A stretch of DNA of 64,000 nucleotides from Lachnospiraceae bacterium (lineage in GTDB: Bacteria; Bacillota; Clostridia; Lachnospirales; Lachnospiraceae): NCBI GenBank assembly GCA_910573755.1, contig CAJTBO010000025.1, positions 1 to 64,000 on the forward strand. The letters run 5' to 3'. Of this stretch, positions 26,078-35,345 are shown one piece after another. Each line of letters opens with the position of its first letter. Positions within the stretch are counted from its first letter, which is position 1. Position numbers and translations under genes: made by a program. The notes beneath the pieces are model-generated. The model had not been told where the DNA came from and made no database searches. It saw only the letters and a program-made list of their open reading frames with translations.

Positions 26078-26971
26078 TTACAAAAACTTCCTGAAATACG
26101 CGCATTCCTCATCATTGCACCTTTTTCCCGTCTCATCCCGCATATTCAGATGAAACACATGATGCAGCGCTTCCTGCTTTGTTCCATACAGCTTAAACAC
26201 AAAGGGCACCTGATGCGCCTTTAACGCTTTTTCCAGATAAGCCGCCTGAGGCCTGCAGAAATCCTCTGTCGCCGTCATAAAAAGCACGGGCGGAAAATCC
26301 GGTGTGATATGCCTTGTCAGATCGATCAATTCCGCTTCTTCCAAAGTGCCGCCCTCCGGCATAAATTCCTTCGGCAGATCATTTACCTGCTCATGTTCCA
26401 GCACCGGCGCCTCCCCCGTCGGAATCGGTGCATAAACCCCGCAGTTCAGCGCCAGCGCCTTCGGCACAAATCCCTCCGGCACCTGAAAGGAATAGGCTGA
26501 CGCATAAGTCCTGTTTGTACAGATACAGCTGTAGATCCCGGCAAGATGCGCCCCGGCTGAATCCCCCACAAGAAAGACAGACTTAAGATCAAATCCGTAC
26601 TGTGCCTCATTTTGAAAGATCCATTCCATCACCCGGTTGATATCCTCCAGCTGCGCCGGATATTTGTGCTCCGGCGCCAGCCTGTAGGTAAAATTCACAA
26701 CCGCAAATCCCCGCTCCGCCAGCGACATACAATAGAACTGATACAGTTCCTTATCCCCGTACACCCAGCCGCCGCCGTGAACGCTGACAATGACGGGCAG
26801 CCTCTTTTCCTCCGCCTTCGGCCGGTATACATCCAGTACATTCCATTTCTCATCCGGCCCGTACCGTATATCGTCAAACCGCTCCACACCCTTCGGCGTC
26901 GTCAGCCCCTCATCCCTCTTTACATCATTTACCATACAATCCTTTCTAAACTTTTCAACCGCTCTGCTCAT
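26078..26971 (-). CDS. Alpha/beta-hydrolase esterase (HSL/BD-FAE-like)
   Basis: A 297-aa protein with the oxyanion motif VSVHGGGWVYGDKE, nucleophile elbow VGDSAGAH, an acid in ATEDFCRPQ and a C-terminal histidine (HHVFHL). It has no signal peptide. The family hydrolyses short acyl esters such as acetylated sugars; the substrate is unknown. GGGGGAGG precedes the ATG. It is followed 14 bp later by cutC, so they share a transcript. Confidence 0.88.
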   Translation of the reverse strand: MSRAVEKFRKDCMVNDVKRDEGLTTPKGVERFDDIRYGPDEKWNVLDVYRPKAEEKRLPVIVSVHGGGWVYGDKELYQFYCMSLAERGFAVVNFTYRLAPEHKYPAQLEDINRVMEWIFQNEAQYGFDLKSVFLVGDSAGAHLAGIYSCICTNRTYASAYSFQVPEGFVPKALALNCGVYAPIPTGEAPVLEHEQVNDLPKEFMPEGGTLEEAELIDLTRHITPDFPPVLFMTATEDFCRPQAAYLEKALKAHQVPFVFKLYGTKQEALHHVFHLNMRDETGKRCNDEECAYFRKFL

Positions 26972-27121
26972 TCGATATCCTCCCCCTTATTATCATGAAC
27001 CTGCAATTCATGACTGCCATCCGCTGCCCGCCGGATGAGTAAACGCATTCTTCCTGTTGACGCTCATTATACCGTACTCACCCGCCGCTCTCCTTCCATT
27101 TTACTCCTTTGTCCGTTCCGG

Positions 27122-29689
27122 TCAAGCCATCTCATCCCGCAACGCATCGATAATATTTTCTTTCCGTATCTTCCCGGTGGCATATACCATCGTAATAAAG
27201 ACTATGGCAAACACACTCAGCACACAGATACCCATAGCCTCCCACGGAAACGTAAACGCTATATCCTCCATCTGTTCCATCGATACAATCGCCCTGTGGA
27301 TCAGGAAGGAAAGCCCCGATGCGATCGGCACGCCAAACACCAGCGTCCACATCCCGTAAAAAAAGCATTCAAACCGCATCATCCTGTTAAATCCTCTATC
27401 GGACATGCCCACCGAGCGGAGCATGGCAAGCTCCCGGCGCCGCAGCATGATATTGGTGGAGATCGTATTAAATACATTGGCAACGGCGATCAGCGCTATC
27501 ATCGCGGTAAACGTATAGGTAAACAGATCCACCATAAAGCCGGTCCTGCGGAATATCTCAAAAGCCTGTGAAAGATTGTACAGTCTGTAATCCGCCATGA
27601 TCCCCTCCTCCACCAGCATCGTCTGTATTTTTCCTTTAATCTGCGTCGGCAGATCCGTCCAGAAGATCGCTCCGAGATGTACGCACCCATCCATCGTCTC
27701 CACACCTTCAAACCGCGGCTTCATAGACAGCGGCGCCGTTACCACAAACACATAAACTGCATCTTTCTCCACTTCATACACGCCGTCCAGCGGATAATTG
27801 TCTTCAAAAGTCGCACAGATCTCCTTTGTTTTGTCTTCCACGGAAGACACAAGCGAAAAACGCATGGACTCCCCGGCAAAATAGGTCGTATGCTCCTCTG
27901 CGTTCATCAGGCATATCAGTACCTTTCCGTCCTGTCCGGTATATTCCGCCACGGGAAGGCCCATCTCTTCCACAAACGCAGTATAAATATCATCTTCGAT
28001 AAACTGGGTATACAGCGTTACCTGCTGCCCGCCGCCCCCGGAATCATCCCCTTCCGCCGCGCGGTATGCCTCTAGGAAATCCGCCGGCAGATCCTGTGTT
28101 ACACCGGTATACAAACAGTCCGCCTGCCAGGTGCTTCTGTCAATACCCTCAAGATGTTTCATTTTATCGTAAAATCCGGCAAACTCCTCCTCGCTCATAT
28201 CCTGTGTCATAAAGCTTACATCGCCGTCTGCCTGCTGCTTCGTATATTCCCCCGTCACTTTTTTCAATGTCGTGCCAAAGGCATTGCCCGCCACCGCCAG
28301 AACGACGCTCAGTGTCAGAGACATGACGATACTGCGGTAACGCTTTTTATTTCGTTTGAAATTCTTCAGCGCCAGCGTCCCCTCCAGCCCGTACAGTTTC
28401 CATGCCGATTTTCGGATTCTGACTGATCTCGCCTCCGTCTTTATCTCTCCTGTCTGACGGATACAGTCCATAACCGGCGTGGCGGCCGCTTTTTTGGCAG
28501 GGATATATGCCGAGATCAGGATCGTCACCATACTGATGAAGGCGGAGGCAAGAAGCGCCGGAAAAGATACCGACAGGGTAAGCCCCTCACCATAGTCCGC
28601 TATCATGGACGCGAATACTTTTGATACCGCGGGCAGAAGCGCCGCAAGCGTGCCGATTCCCGCCACGATCCCGATTGGAATCCCGATACAGCCGATGCAG
28701 ATTCCCTCAAACAGCACTGCTCCCCGCAGCTGCTTTGCCGTTGCCCCCACTGACATCAAAATACCATACTGGTGCACTCGCTCATTCATCGAGATATGGA
28801 AGGAATTATAGATCAGAAAAACCGAACCCGTCATAATGATCAGAACCAGCACGCCGCCCGCCGTAAACAGAAACGTATTGAGTACTTTATTATCGGAAGC
28901 CCCCATAAAACGCAGCAGATCTTCATTTATGCCGTAAGATCCGCCCGATCTCCTGCCTTCTGCATAATCCTGCACCCGGCGGGGATTTTTCAGCGCGATA
29001 TACAGACTGCTGCCTCCCTTCGTTTCACCGTCTGTTTTTGTGATGAGCGTATAACCCGGAGCGGAATGCAGTTCAAACCCGGGGCGCTCGAATGTTCCCA
29101 CCACCGTATAAATCTGCTCCTTCGTACCTGTCAGCGTCTCATTCTCCGCATAAGGATCGCACTGCGTCAGTATCCTTCCTTCGCTCTCCCTCTCTCCCAC
29201 CGCCAGCGTCAGCGTTTCGTTTATGGATATCCGCACTCCCGCCTTTGCGGCAATACTATCGGAAGGAACCAGCACTTCACTGCTGTTTTCCGGTTTTCTT
29301 CCGGAGATCAGCCGGACAGACAGCGCCTCAAATGTCTCGTCGGAAAATCCCGCGATAAAAAGATAAGGCTTTTCGCTTCCCCCTTCTATGTTACCCTGCT
29401 CCGCGCCGGGGATCAGCGCATAACCGAGGTCCTCATACTCCGCCGTACTTAAGATTTCCGCATCCTCTTTCCACTCCTGTTTCTGTGGGAAATCCACCCC
29501 CGAAAACACAATATGCCAGTTGCCGCCTCTTGCGATCTCACAGCGGATCATAAAAGCGATAAGGGATGTCCCGAAGGCTGCGACCGCCGTAAAAAGAGCC
29601 GCGGAGAGCGCAACACCAACTACCGTGACCAGTGTTCTGGTACGGTTTTTCCTGAGCCCCTGCAGGGAGATCTTATAAAAGATATTCAT
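27122..29689 (-). CDS. FtsX-type ABC transporter permease
   Basis: An 855-aa permease with two FtsX/MacB-like units: a membrane helix at 20-40, a large extracytoplasmic domain to about 270, three helices (about 275-400), then a helix near 455, a second external domain (470-720) and three final helices. Such permeases work with a LolD-type ATPase as mechanotransmitters or exporters. The start overlaps the ATPase stop by 4 bases. A two-component system lies just upstream, so an antibiotic- or envelope-stress-inducible module is likely. Confidence 0.88.
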   Translation of the reverse strand: MNIFYKISLQGLRKNRTRTLVTVVGVALSAALFTAVAAFGTSLIAFMIRCEIARGGNWHIVFSGVDFPQKQEWKEDAEILSTAEYEDLGYALIPGAEQGNIEGGSEKPYLFIAGFSDETFEALSVRLISGRKPENSSEVLVPSDSIAAKAGVRISINETLTLAVGERESEGRILTQCDPYAENETLTGTKEQIYTVVGTFERPGFELHSAPGYTLITKTDGETKGGSSLYIALKNPRRVQDYAEGRRSGGSYGINEDLLRFMGASDNKVLNTFLFTAGGVLVLIIMTGSVFLIYNSFHISMNERVHQYGILMSVGATAKQLRGAVLFEGICIGCIGIPIGIVAGIGTLAALLPAVSKVFASMIADYGEGLTLSVSFPALLASAFISMVTILISAYIPAKKAAATPVMDCIRQTGEIKTEARSVRIRKSAWKLYGLEGTLALKNFKRNKKRYRSIVMSLTLSVVLAVAGNAFGTTLKKVTGEYTKQQADGDVSFMTQDMSEEEFAGFYDKMKHLEGIDRSTWQADCLYTGVTQDLPADFLEAYRAAEGDDSGGGGQQVTLYTQFIEDDIYTAFVEEMGLPVAEYTGQDGKVLICLMNAEEHTTYFAGESMRFSLVSSVEDKTKEICATFEDNYPLDGVYEVEKDAVYVFVVTAPLSMKPRFEGVETMDGCVHLGAIFWTDLPTQIKGKIQTMLVEEGIMADYRLYNLSQAFEIFRRTGFMVDLFTYTFTAMIALIAVANVFNTISTNIMLRRRELAMLRSVGMSDRGFNRMMRFECFFYGMWTLVFGVPIASGLSFLIHRAIVSMEQMEDIAFTFPWEAMGICVLSVFAIVFITMVYATGKIRKENIIDALRDEMA

Positions 29690-30375
29690 GACCTGCCCAC
29701 CTGCCTTTCATCCCGCACGACTTTCCCGTCCGCGATGGTGATGATACGGTCCGCCTGCAGGGCGATATTTTCGTCATGGGTCACAAGAAGCAGCGTCTGT
29801 CCGTAGAGCCTGTTGCTCTTTTTCAAAAGGTAGATGATCTCTTTTCCGTTCCTGCTGTCAAGACTGCCTGTCGGCTCATCCGCCAGCATCACCTGCGGGG
29901 CGTTCATCAGCGCCCGCCCGATCGCCACCCTCTGCTGCTGTCCGCCGGAAAGCTGGTTCGGCAGATGGTTTTTCCGATCTTTCAGCCCCAGAAGATCCAG
30001 CAGATCGTTTAACCGTTCTTTATTGACCTTCCTTCTATCCATCAGGATCGGCAGCGTAATATTCTCCACCACATTCAGCGTGGGGATCAGATTGTGGAAC
30101 TGATAAATCAGTCCCACCTGACGTCTGCGGAAAATCGCCAGTTTTTCATTGTTCTGGGCATAAATATCCTGCCCGTCCAGATAAATCTTTCCTCTCGTCG
30201 GGATATCCACTCCCGCAATGCAGTGGAGCAGAGTGGATTTTCCGGAACCTGATGAGCCGATAATCGCAGTGAATTCCCCCTTTTCGATGGTAAGGGAGAC
30301 ATGGTCTAAAGCCGTCACCTGACTTTCATCCCTGCCGTAAACTTTGCACAGTTTTTTTACTGTTAAGAATTCCAT
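29686..30375 (-). CDS. ABC transporter ATPase (LolD/MacB/BceA-like)
   Basis: About 229 aa from the ATG at 30375 (AGGAG upstream). Walker [11 protein letters not shown]-loop [16 protein letters not shown], signature [15 protein letters not shown], Walker [13 protein letters not shown] and switch histidine LLVTHDE are all present. It powers the FtsX-type permease that overlaps its stop codon. Confidence 0.93.
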   Translation of the reverse strand: MEFLTVKKLCKVYGRDESQVTALDHVSLTIEKGEFTAIIGSSGSGKSTLLHCIAGVDIPTRGKIYLDGQDIYAQNNEKLAIFRRRQVGLIYQFHNLIPTLNVVENITLPILMDRRKVNKERLNDLLDLLGLKDRKNHLPNQLSGGQQQRVAIGRALMNAPQVMLADEPTGSLDSRNGKEIIYLLKKSNRLYGQTLLLVTHDENIALQADRIITIADGKVVRDERQVGRS

Positions 30376-30527
30376 ATGATCGTATCTCCTGTTCTGCATC
30401 TGCGCGATCCGCCGGAATGATAAAGTTTTGTTGCCGGACTGCCTCAGGGATATTTCTTTATCCCGGCAGATTGCGGACAGATGCCTGTTTGATTTCTTCC
30501 ATCATACCCTGCACAGCTTACAATATC

Positions 30528-30554
30528 GTGACTTTTCGGTGACGATTTTGTCAC
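30528..30554. promoter_or_regulatory. Phased GTGAC repeats upstream of the ABC operon
   Basis: GTGAC occurs at 30528-30532 and 30539-30543, and its complement GTCAC at 30550-30554, all spaced by 11 bp. One-turn phasing is what OmpR-type response regulators prefer. The site lies between the histidine kinase gene and the ATPase gene. Assignment to the neighbouring regulator is inference. Confidence 0.45.
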
Positions 30555-30570
30555 TTTAAATTTTTTACGA

Positions 30571-31560
30571 TCACTTCGGGAACCGTATCGTAAAGGCCGC
30601 TCCTCTCTGCGGATGATTTTTCGCAGCCACCGTTCCGCCCTGCCGGATGATGATCGTTTTGGAGAGCGCCAGTCCTATCCCGTATCCTGCGGCGTTTTCC
30701 TTCTTTCCCCGATAGAACCGGTCAAAAATATGATGCAGTTCTTCCGCCTCGAAACCCGGGCCGCTGTCATGGATCTCGATCTCGGTATACAACAGAGTAT
30801 CCTTACAGGAAATATGGATCATTCCGCCGTCCCCCGCCTTTTCACAGCAGTTTTTCAGTATATTCCGCAGCGCTTCTGTCATCCAGCCTGCATCGACGGA
30901 AATAAAAACGCCGGCAGGCACTTCTTTTTGCAGCGTGATCTCATGCAGTTCCATCGGGATCAACAAAGGACGCAGGGACGATTCCAGCAGTTTTTCCACC
31001 TCTGTTTTTTCTTCCTGAAATACAACGATCCCCGCATCCAGTCTGGACAGCTTCAACAAAGAGGTAAGGAGCCAGTCCACCTGTGAGAACAGCTCTTCCG
31101 TTTCCCGCAAAAGCGCCTTTCTCCTTCTCTCATCCGGTTCCTGTTCCAGAAGGGACAAGATCAAACCGGCACTGGTCAGCGGCGTCCGGAGCTGATGCGC
31201 GATATCCGCAAGGGAATCCGCCAGATGCTCTTTTTCCTGTTTCAGCCTGTCGTTCTGCTCCCGGATGCGCAGTGTCATCTTTGTGATCTCGCTCTGCAGT
31301 ATGGAAAGCTCCCCCTCCTCCTCCTGACTGATATCGATCCGTTCCCCATAGTGCAGGACACGGTCGATCTCTCCGGAAAGCTTTGCGATCCTCCGATATC
31401 TGTTCCCCGTAAAAACAAAAAAGAGAATGCCAAAAACGGCGGCCAAAGCCATAACAAGGCTTCCCGCCGCCGGATGAATCATAAAACCCGCTATTGCGCC
31501 CGCCAGAGCCACAACACCAAAACAAAGGGCAAACTGCCGGATCTCCCTATTCCGAAACAT
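30571..31560 (-). CDS. Sensor histidine kinase with a minimal sensor
   Basis: A 329-aa kinase. Two N-terminal membrane helices (about 10-28 and 32-51) are joined by a very short loop, so there is no external sensor domain; this is the intramembrane-sensing type that usually works with an ABC transporter. H-box ADIAHQLRTPLTSA with H122, N-box LKNCCEKAGDGG, G1 EIHDSGPGFEA and G2 GYGIGLALSK are present. The gene follows the response regulator with a 54-bp gap. Confidence 0.9.
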   Translation of the reverse strand: MFRNREIRQFALCFGVVALAGAIAGFMIHPAAGSLVMALAAVFGILFFVFTGNRYRRIAKLSGEIDRVLHYGERIDISQEEEGELSILQSEITKMTLRIREQNDRLKQEKEHLADSLADIAHQLRTPLTSAGLILSLLEQEPDERRRKALLRETEELFSQVDWLLTSLLKLSRLDAGIVVFQEEKTEVEKLLESSLRPLLIPMELHEITLQKEVPAGVFISVDAGWMTEALRNILKNCCEKAGDGGMIHISCKDTLLYTEIEIHDSGPGFEAEELHHIFDRFYRGKKENAAGYGIGLALSKTIIIRQGGTVAAKNHPQRGAAFTIRFPK

Positions 31561-31614
31561 ACCGCTCTCCTTATGTTACGCTTCCTCTCAAAATTTCACA
31601 GACGATCCGCCCCT

Positions 31615-32298
31615 TTATCCTTCCTGCCTGCCCAGTCTGTATCCCATCCCACGGACGGTCAGAATGATCTTCGGCTCGGACGGCTTCTCTTCTATCTTCT
31701 CCCGCAGACGTTTTATATAAACCGTCAGCGTATTATCATTCACAAACTCTCCTGCCGCATCCCACAGTTCATCCAGCAGCCTCTCTCTTGTAATGATGGT
31801 TTCCGGATGATTGATAAATACAAGCAGAAGGCGGTATTCCAGCGCGGAAAGAAATACTTCCCTGCCGCTCTTTTTCACAATACCGCCTGCCGTATCCACC
31901 GACAGGCCGCAAAATTGAAACACGGACGATGCCTGCCCGCTTTTCCTGAGCGCCGCCCTGATGCGGGCAGCCAGTTCCCGGGGACGGAAAGGTTTTGTAA
32001 TATAATCGTCCGCACCCATATTCAGCCCTGTCACAACGCTGGCTTCATCGCCTGAGGCCGTCAAAAATATGACCGGAATATCCTGCTGCTCCCTGATCTC
32101 CGTACAGACCGCATAACCGTTTCCATCCGGCAGGGAGATATCTACCAGCGCCAGATCAAATTTCTGTTCCGCAAGCTTTTCTGAGGCTTCCGCCTTTGTC
32201 TTTGCATGGGCGGTCATAAAACCTTCCGCATGCAGAAGCAGCGATAAATTTTTTGCGATCTCCCGGTCATCCTCCACGAGAAATATCCGTTTCATCAT
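31615..32298 (-). CDS. OmpR-family response regulator
   Basis: About 227 aa from the ATG at 32298 (GGAG upstream). Receiver domain: acidic pair EDDRE, phospho-acceptor D53 in LVDISLPDG, conserved Thr in FLTASGDE and Lys in ITKPFRPRE. The C-terminal winged helix (from about 130) ends with the usual ILTVRGMGYRL. It probably controls the adjacent ABC exporter through the phased GTGAC sites. Confidence 0.93.
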   Translation of the reverse strand: MMKRIFLVEDDREIAKNLSLLLHAEGFMTAHAKTKAEASEKLAEQKFDLALVDISLPDGNGYAVCTEIREQQDIPVIFLTASGDEASVVTGLNMGADDYITKPFRPRELAARIRAALRKSGQASSVFQFCGLSVDTAGGIVKKSGREVFLSALEYRLLLVFINHPETIITRERLLDELWDAAGEFVNDNTLTVYIKRLREKIEEKPSEPKIILTVRGMGYRLGRQEG

Positions 32299-32361
32299 CT
32301 TATCTCCATCCTTCAGGCCGATATGCATCTTTACTTATCTGCACCGGTCAAATGCCGGCTT

Positions 32362-33300
32362 TTATCTTCGTTTCTCACACCAGCTTAATATATCAAAATA
32401 CACCACGTCTCTGTCTGTCTCGTTCAGGATCTCATGCCGGTCATTTGCATACAATCTGCAGTACAGATCCCTGATCCCTGCTTTTCTGAGTTGTTTTTCC
32501 ACTCTCTTTACCCCTTTTCCCAGATCCCCCACCGGGTCATCGGCGCCGGATAACAGGACAATAGGCAAATCCTTTGGAATTTTCTTTGTATATTCTGCCT
32601 GATTGTCAAAATAAACGACTTTCATCACATTATAAAAACCGTTCAGTGTAAAATGGAAGGAGCATTTCGGTTCGCCATAATATTTTTTCACCAGATCCAG
32701 ATCCTTGCTCAGCCAGTTGTTCTCTGGATCTTTCCTGCCCATACTGAATTTCCGGAACGAACCGGAGAAAAATATCCGTTCCATCAGGCGGCTTCTGTAA
32801 TGCCAGCCCTTAAAACAGGCGATACATTTCGCTATCCGCATTCCTGTTTTTGTCGCGATATCCGGTACGGAACCGGTTCCCATAATGACCGCCCCGGCGA
32901 GTCCTCTTCCGTATCGTGTAATATATTTTCTTAACAGATAAGATCCCATACTGTGTCCCAGAATAAAATAGGGCAGTCCGGGATTTTCTTTCTTTGTCAT
33001 ACATCTTACTTTATGGATATCGGCTATCATATACTGCTCGCCCCGTTCCTCTGAGATGTATCCCCAGTCATCCGGGCTTTCCACAGAATCCCCATGGCCT
33101 AAATGATCATGTCCCACCACCAGATAGCCGTGCTTCGCCATATATTCCGCAAACTCCTGATACCGCTCCACATATTCCGTCATACCGTGGACGATCTGCA
33201 ATACCGCCTGATATGCTCCGGATTCCGGCACCCATTTTACACCGTGGATATTTGTTTTTTGATTGGCTGATAAAAATGTAAAAAATTCTTTCTGCGCCAT
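32362..33300 (-). CDS. Alpha/beta hydrolase, lysophospholipase/monoacylglycerol lipase family
   Basis: A 312-aa protein with VHGMTEYVERYQEFA, DHLGHG, the nucleophile elbow LGHSMGSYL, LSGADDPVGD and a C-terminal catalytic histidine in YANDRHEILNE. It has no signal peptide, so it is probably a cytosolic monoacylglycerol lipase or lysophospholipase. GGAGG precedes the ATG. A 30-codon small gene and the family C promoter/leader lie upstream on the same strand. Confidence 0.85.
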   Translation of the reverse strand: MAQKEFFTFLSANQKTNIHGVKWVPESGAYQAVLQIVHGMTEYVERYQEFAEYMAKHGYLVVGHDHLGHGDSVESPDDWGYISEERGEQYMIADIHKVRCMTKKENPGLPYFILGHSMGSYLLRKYITRYGRGLAGAVIMGTGSVPDIATKTGMRIAKCIACFKGWHYRSRLMERIFFSGSFRKFSMGRKDPENNWLSKDLDLVKKYYGEPKCSFHFTLNGFYNVMKVVYFDNQAEYTKKIPKDLPIVLLSGADDPVGDLGKGVKRVEKQLRKAGIRDLYCRLYANDRHEILNETDRDVVYFDILSWCEKRR

Positions 33301-33341
33301 TTTCCTGTTCCTCCCTGCTTACCATATCTGTTTCTTTCCTG

Positions 33342-33434
33342 TTAATAACGAAAATCGGCTTCTGGCTCCTTCCCGGAAGTTTTGGCATTTTCAGGCATCA
33401 GCACACTGTGTTTCATGTTTTTGTTTTTGTTCAT
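33342..33434 (-). CDS. Small 30-aa protein upstream of the lipase
   Basis: ATG with AAAGGAG at a 5-base spacing opens a 30-codon frame: Lys/Asn-rich start (MNKNKNMKH), then SVLMPEN and an acidic end (EPEADFRY). It is hydrophilic, with no membrane segment. It lies between a duplicated promoter/leader and the lipase gene with a 41-bp gap, so it is probably translated from the same mRNA. No family is recognised. Confidence 0.45.
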   Translation of the reverse strand: MNKNKNMKHSVLMPENAKTSGKEPEADFRY

Positions 33435-33531
33435 GAATTCTCCTTTCGGGATTCCAAAAGGAGGACACCAGCCATCCCCATCACTTCCCCCGCGGAGCGA
33501 CACTGTATTCCATACCGGTCCTGCTTCTCCT

Positions 33532-33656
33532 GAAACCCCATACAATTTTAACTATGTGAATAAAAAGCACAGGCTTCAGTCGAGATAAGACGGGAAATAT
33601 CCCATAGAATATGGCTCTGCCATAAGAAAATCAAAAGAATTTATGCTTTTGAGAAT
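33532..33656 (-). ncRNA. Family C leader, copy 1 (upstream of the small ORF and lipase)
   Basis: The transcribed part of a repeat also found at 49449-49575. On the minus strand it has a CAAAAG/CTTTTG stem, an ATGGC-aga-GCCAT hairpin, a GGGA-tat-TTCCC hairpin, then GTGCTTTTTATTC and ATGGGGTTTC. In copy 2 the second hairpin has changed to TGTAG/CTGCA and still pairs, which points to a structured RNA. No known riboswitch class matched by eye. Confidence 0.5.
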
Positions 33657-33685
33657 AGTATAGCAAAGCCATATTTATTTGACAA
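33657..33685 (-). promoter_or_regulatory. Promoter of the lipase transcript (family C)
   Basis: On the minus strand TTGTCA (33680-33685), a 17-bp spacer and TATACT (33657-33662). The same -10 and spacing occur at 49576-49604. Confidence 0.75.
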
Positions 33686-33718
33686 GCAAAATATTCCTTG
33701 AATACCTAATTATAGCAA

Positions 33719-33736
33719 CAAAAAAGCCGGAGGCTG
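33719..33736 (-). terminator. Weak terminator after yaaA
   Basis: On the minus strand AGCC-tcc-GGCT followed by TTTTTTG, about 15 bp past the yaaA stop. Confidence 0.4.
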
Positions 33737-33752
33737 AACCGTTACGGATATC

Positions 33753-34505
33753 TCATTTCTCTTTTACAAACACATAATTCCACTCACCTGACAATTCCTC
33801 CCTGAACCGATACCCTGAACCTGTGAACCTTTTGACGCCCTCTATGTCTTCTATCCCGTTTTCCGCCAGAAACCGCACCATTTCTCCTCTTGCCATTTTC
33901 GCAAAAGTACCTTTCTGCTTCCGTTTTCCGTCCACGTCCTCTTCAAATGAAACTGTGATAAAACGGCACGGAGTCTTCACATACGGTTCCACAGCGCCGG
34001 CGTATTCCTTCGATGCCAGATTCAGGATCACACCGTCTTCATTATCCTCCATCAGCCTGCAATAAAGCCGCCTCCCCCAGAAAGCATAGAGGTCTTTCTT
34101 TCCCTCCACGGACAGTCCCGCCTGCATTTCCAAGCGATAAGGCACCACGCCGTCAAAAGGCTTCAATACACCATAAAACCCTGACAGGATCCGTAAATGC
34201 TCCTGCACATAAGATAGTGCCCTATCCGTAAATACTTCAGGCGCCATATGCTGATATTGCAGTCCCTCATATGAAAGGATTGCCGGAGTCAGACACTTCT
34301 CCGGATCCATTTCCGCAAACCTCCGGAAATTTAATTCCGCCAGCTTATCATTGCATTTCCACAGCGCCTTTGCCTCGGCAAGAGAAAGCTTTTTGATCTC
34401 CTGCATCAATATTTTCGTATCCGCAAGAAAACAGGGCATCCCCGTTACCTCATAGGAATCCCTGCTCATGTTCATTTTCTTTGCCGGTGAAATAATGATC
34501 TTCAT
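33753..34505 (-). CDS. yaaA: YaaA family peroxide-stress protein (UPF0246/DUF328)
   Basis: A 250-aa protein with the family opening MKIIISPAKKMN, the central AILSYEGLQYQHMAP and ILSGFYGVLKPFDGVVPYRLEM blocks, and VILNLASKEYAG near the C-terminus. In E. coli, YaaA lowers free iron and oxidative DNA damage during peroxide stress, which fits the peroxiredoxin gene next to it on the same strand. Confidence 0.92.
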   Translation of the reverse strand: MKIIISPAKKMNMSRDSYEVTGMPCFLADTKILMQEIKKLSLAEAKALWKCNDKLAELNFRRFAEMDPEKCLTPAILSYEGLQYQHMAPEVFTDRALSYVQEHLRILSGFYGVLKPFDGVVPYRLEMQAGLSVEGKKDLYAFWGRRLYCRLMEDNEDGVILNLASKEYAGAVEPYVKTPCRFITVSFEEDVDGKRKQKGTFAKMARGEMVRFLAENGIEDIEGVKRFTGSGYRFREELSGEWNYVFVKEK

Positions 34506-34601
34506 ACCGGTTTTCTCCTCATAATGTCATACACATAACGGTTCAGTCTTCAGCTTTTCCGTCCCTCATCTGATCATACATCACTTTGATGATTCACCAA
34601 A

Positions 34602-35054
34602 TCATATTTCCCCGAGCATCTGTTCCGGATTCTTCTCCGCATTCACCTTATCAAAGGCTTTCTCGATCACGCCGTTTTCATCGATCAGATAAGTTGTCCG
34701 GACAACGCCCATGCTCTTCTTCCCATAGTTGACTTTTTCCTTCCACACATCGTAAGCCTGTATGCAGGAAAGTTCCGGATCGGAAAGCAGCGGAAAAGGC
34801 AGATTGTACTTTTCCTCAAATTTCTTGTGGGATCCGACGGAATCCTTGCTGACCCCCAGCACCACCGCCCCTTTCTCCGTAAACTGGGGATACAGCTGCC
34901 CGAAATTACACGCCTGCTTCGTACAGCCCGGCGTATTGTCCTTCGGGTAGAAATAAAGGATGACCTTCTTTCCCCTATATTCCTCCAGTGTGTGCACGAC
35001 TCCGTTTTGATCCGGCAGCTCAAACGCCGGTGCCTTTGTTCCGACTTCTAACAT
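34602..35054 (-). CDS. bcp: Thioredoxin-dependent peroxiredoxin (Bcp/PrxQ)
   Basis: A 150-aa AhpC/TSA-fold enzyme. The peroxidatic cysteine is in the motif YPKDNTPGCTKQACNF with a resolving Cys five residues later, the PrxQ arrangement; it then shows VLGVSKDSVGSHKKFEEKYNLPFPLLSD. It reduces hydroperoxides with thioredoxin. It neighbours yaaA, forming a small oxidative-stress group. Confidence 0.93.
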   Translation of the reverse strand: MLEVGTKAPAFELPDQNGVVHTLEEYRGKKVILYFYPKDNTPGCTKQACNFGQLYPQFTEKGAVVLGVSKDSVGSHKKFEEKYNLPFPLLSDPELSCIQAYDVWKEKVNYGKKSMGVVRTTYLIDENGVIEKAFDKVNAEKNPEQMLGEI

Positions 35055-35345
35055 TTCATATACTCCTTTCCTGTTGCAATATCGTTATGACCAATATCTC
35101 TCACAGCTAACAACTTACGATTCCTTCCGCCTCTAAAAAACAGCCGCTGTGATCTCTATCCTATTATTGTTCCCATCCGTCCGAAAATATACATGACAGT
35201 CCTTCTCCCGCATCTTCCGGATTTTCCGTTTTCCGAGGTTCTCCTGCCATACTTCTCTTTATTTCCTTTATTATATTGAAAAGCCGCGCAGAAAGCAACA
35301 CATAACCTGCGTTCTGATACTGATATACAGGTAACGGATCGCTGC

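Noticed and set aside
31195-32055. 286-codon plus-strand frame over the two-component genes
   Set aside because: It is the complement of kinase and regulator coding sequence, with no start signal and no motif.
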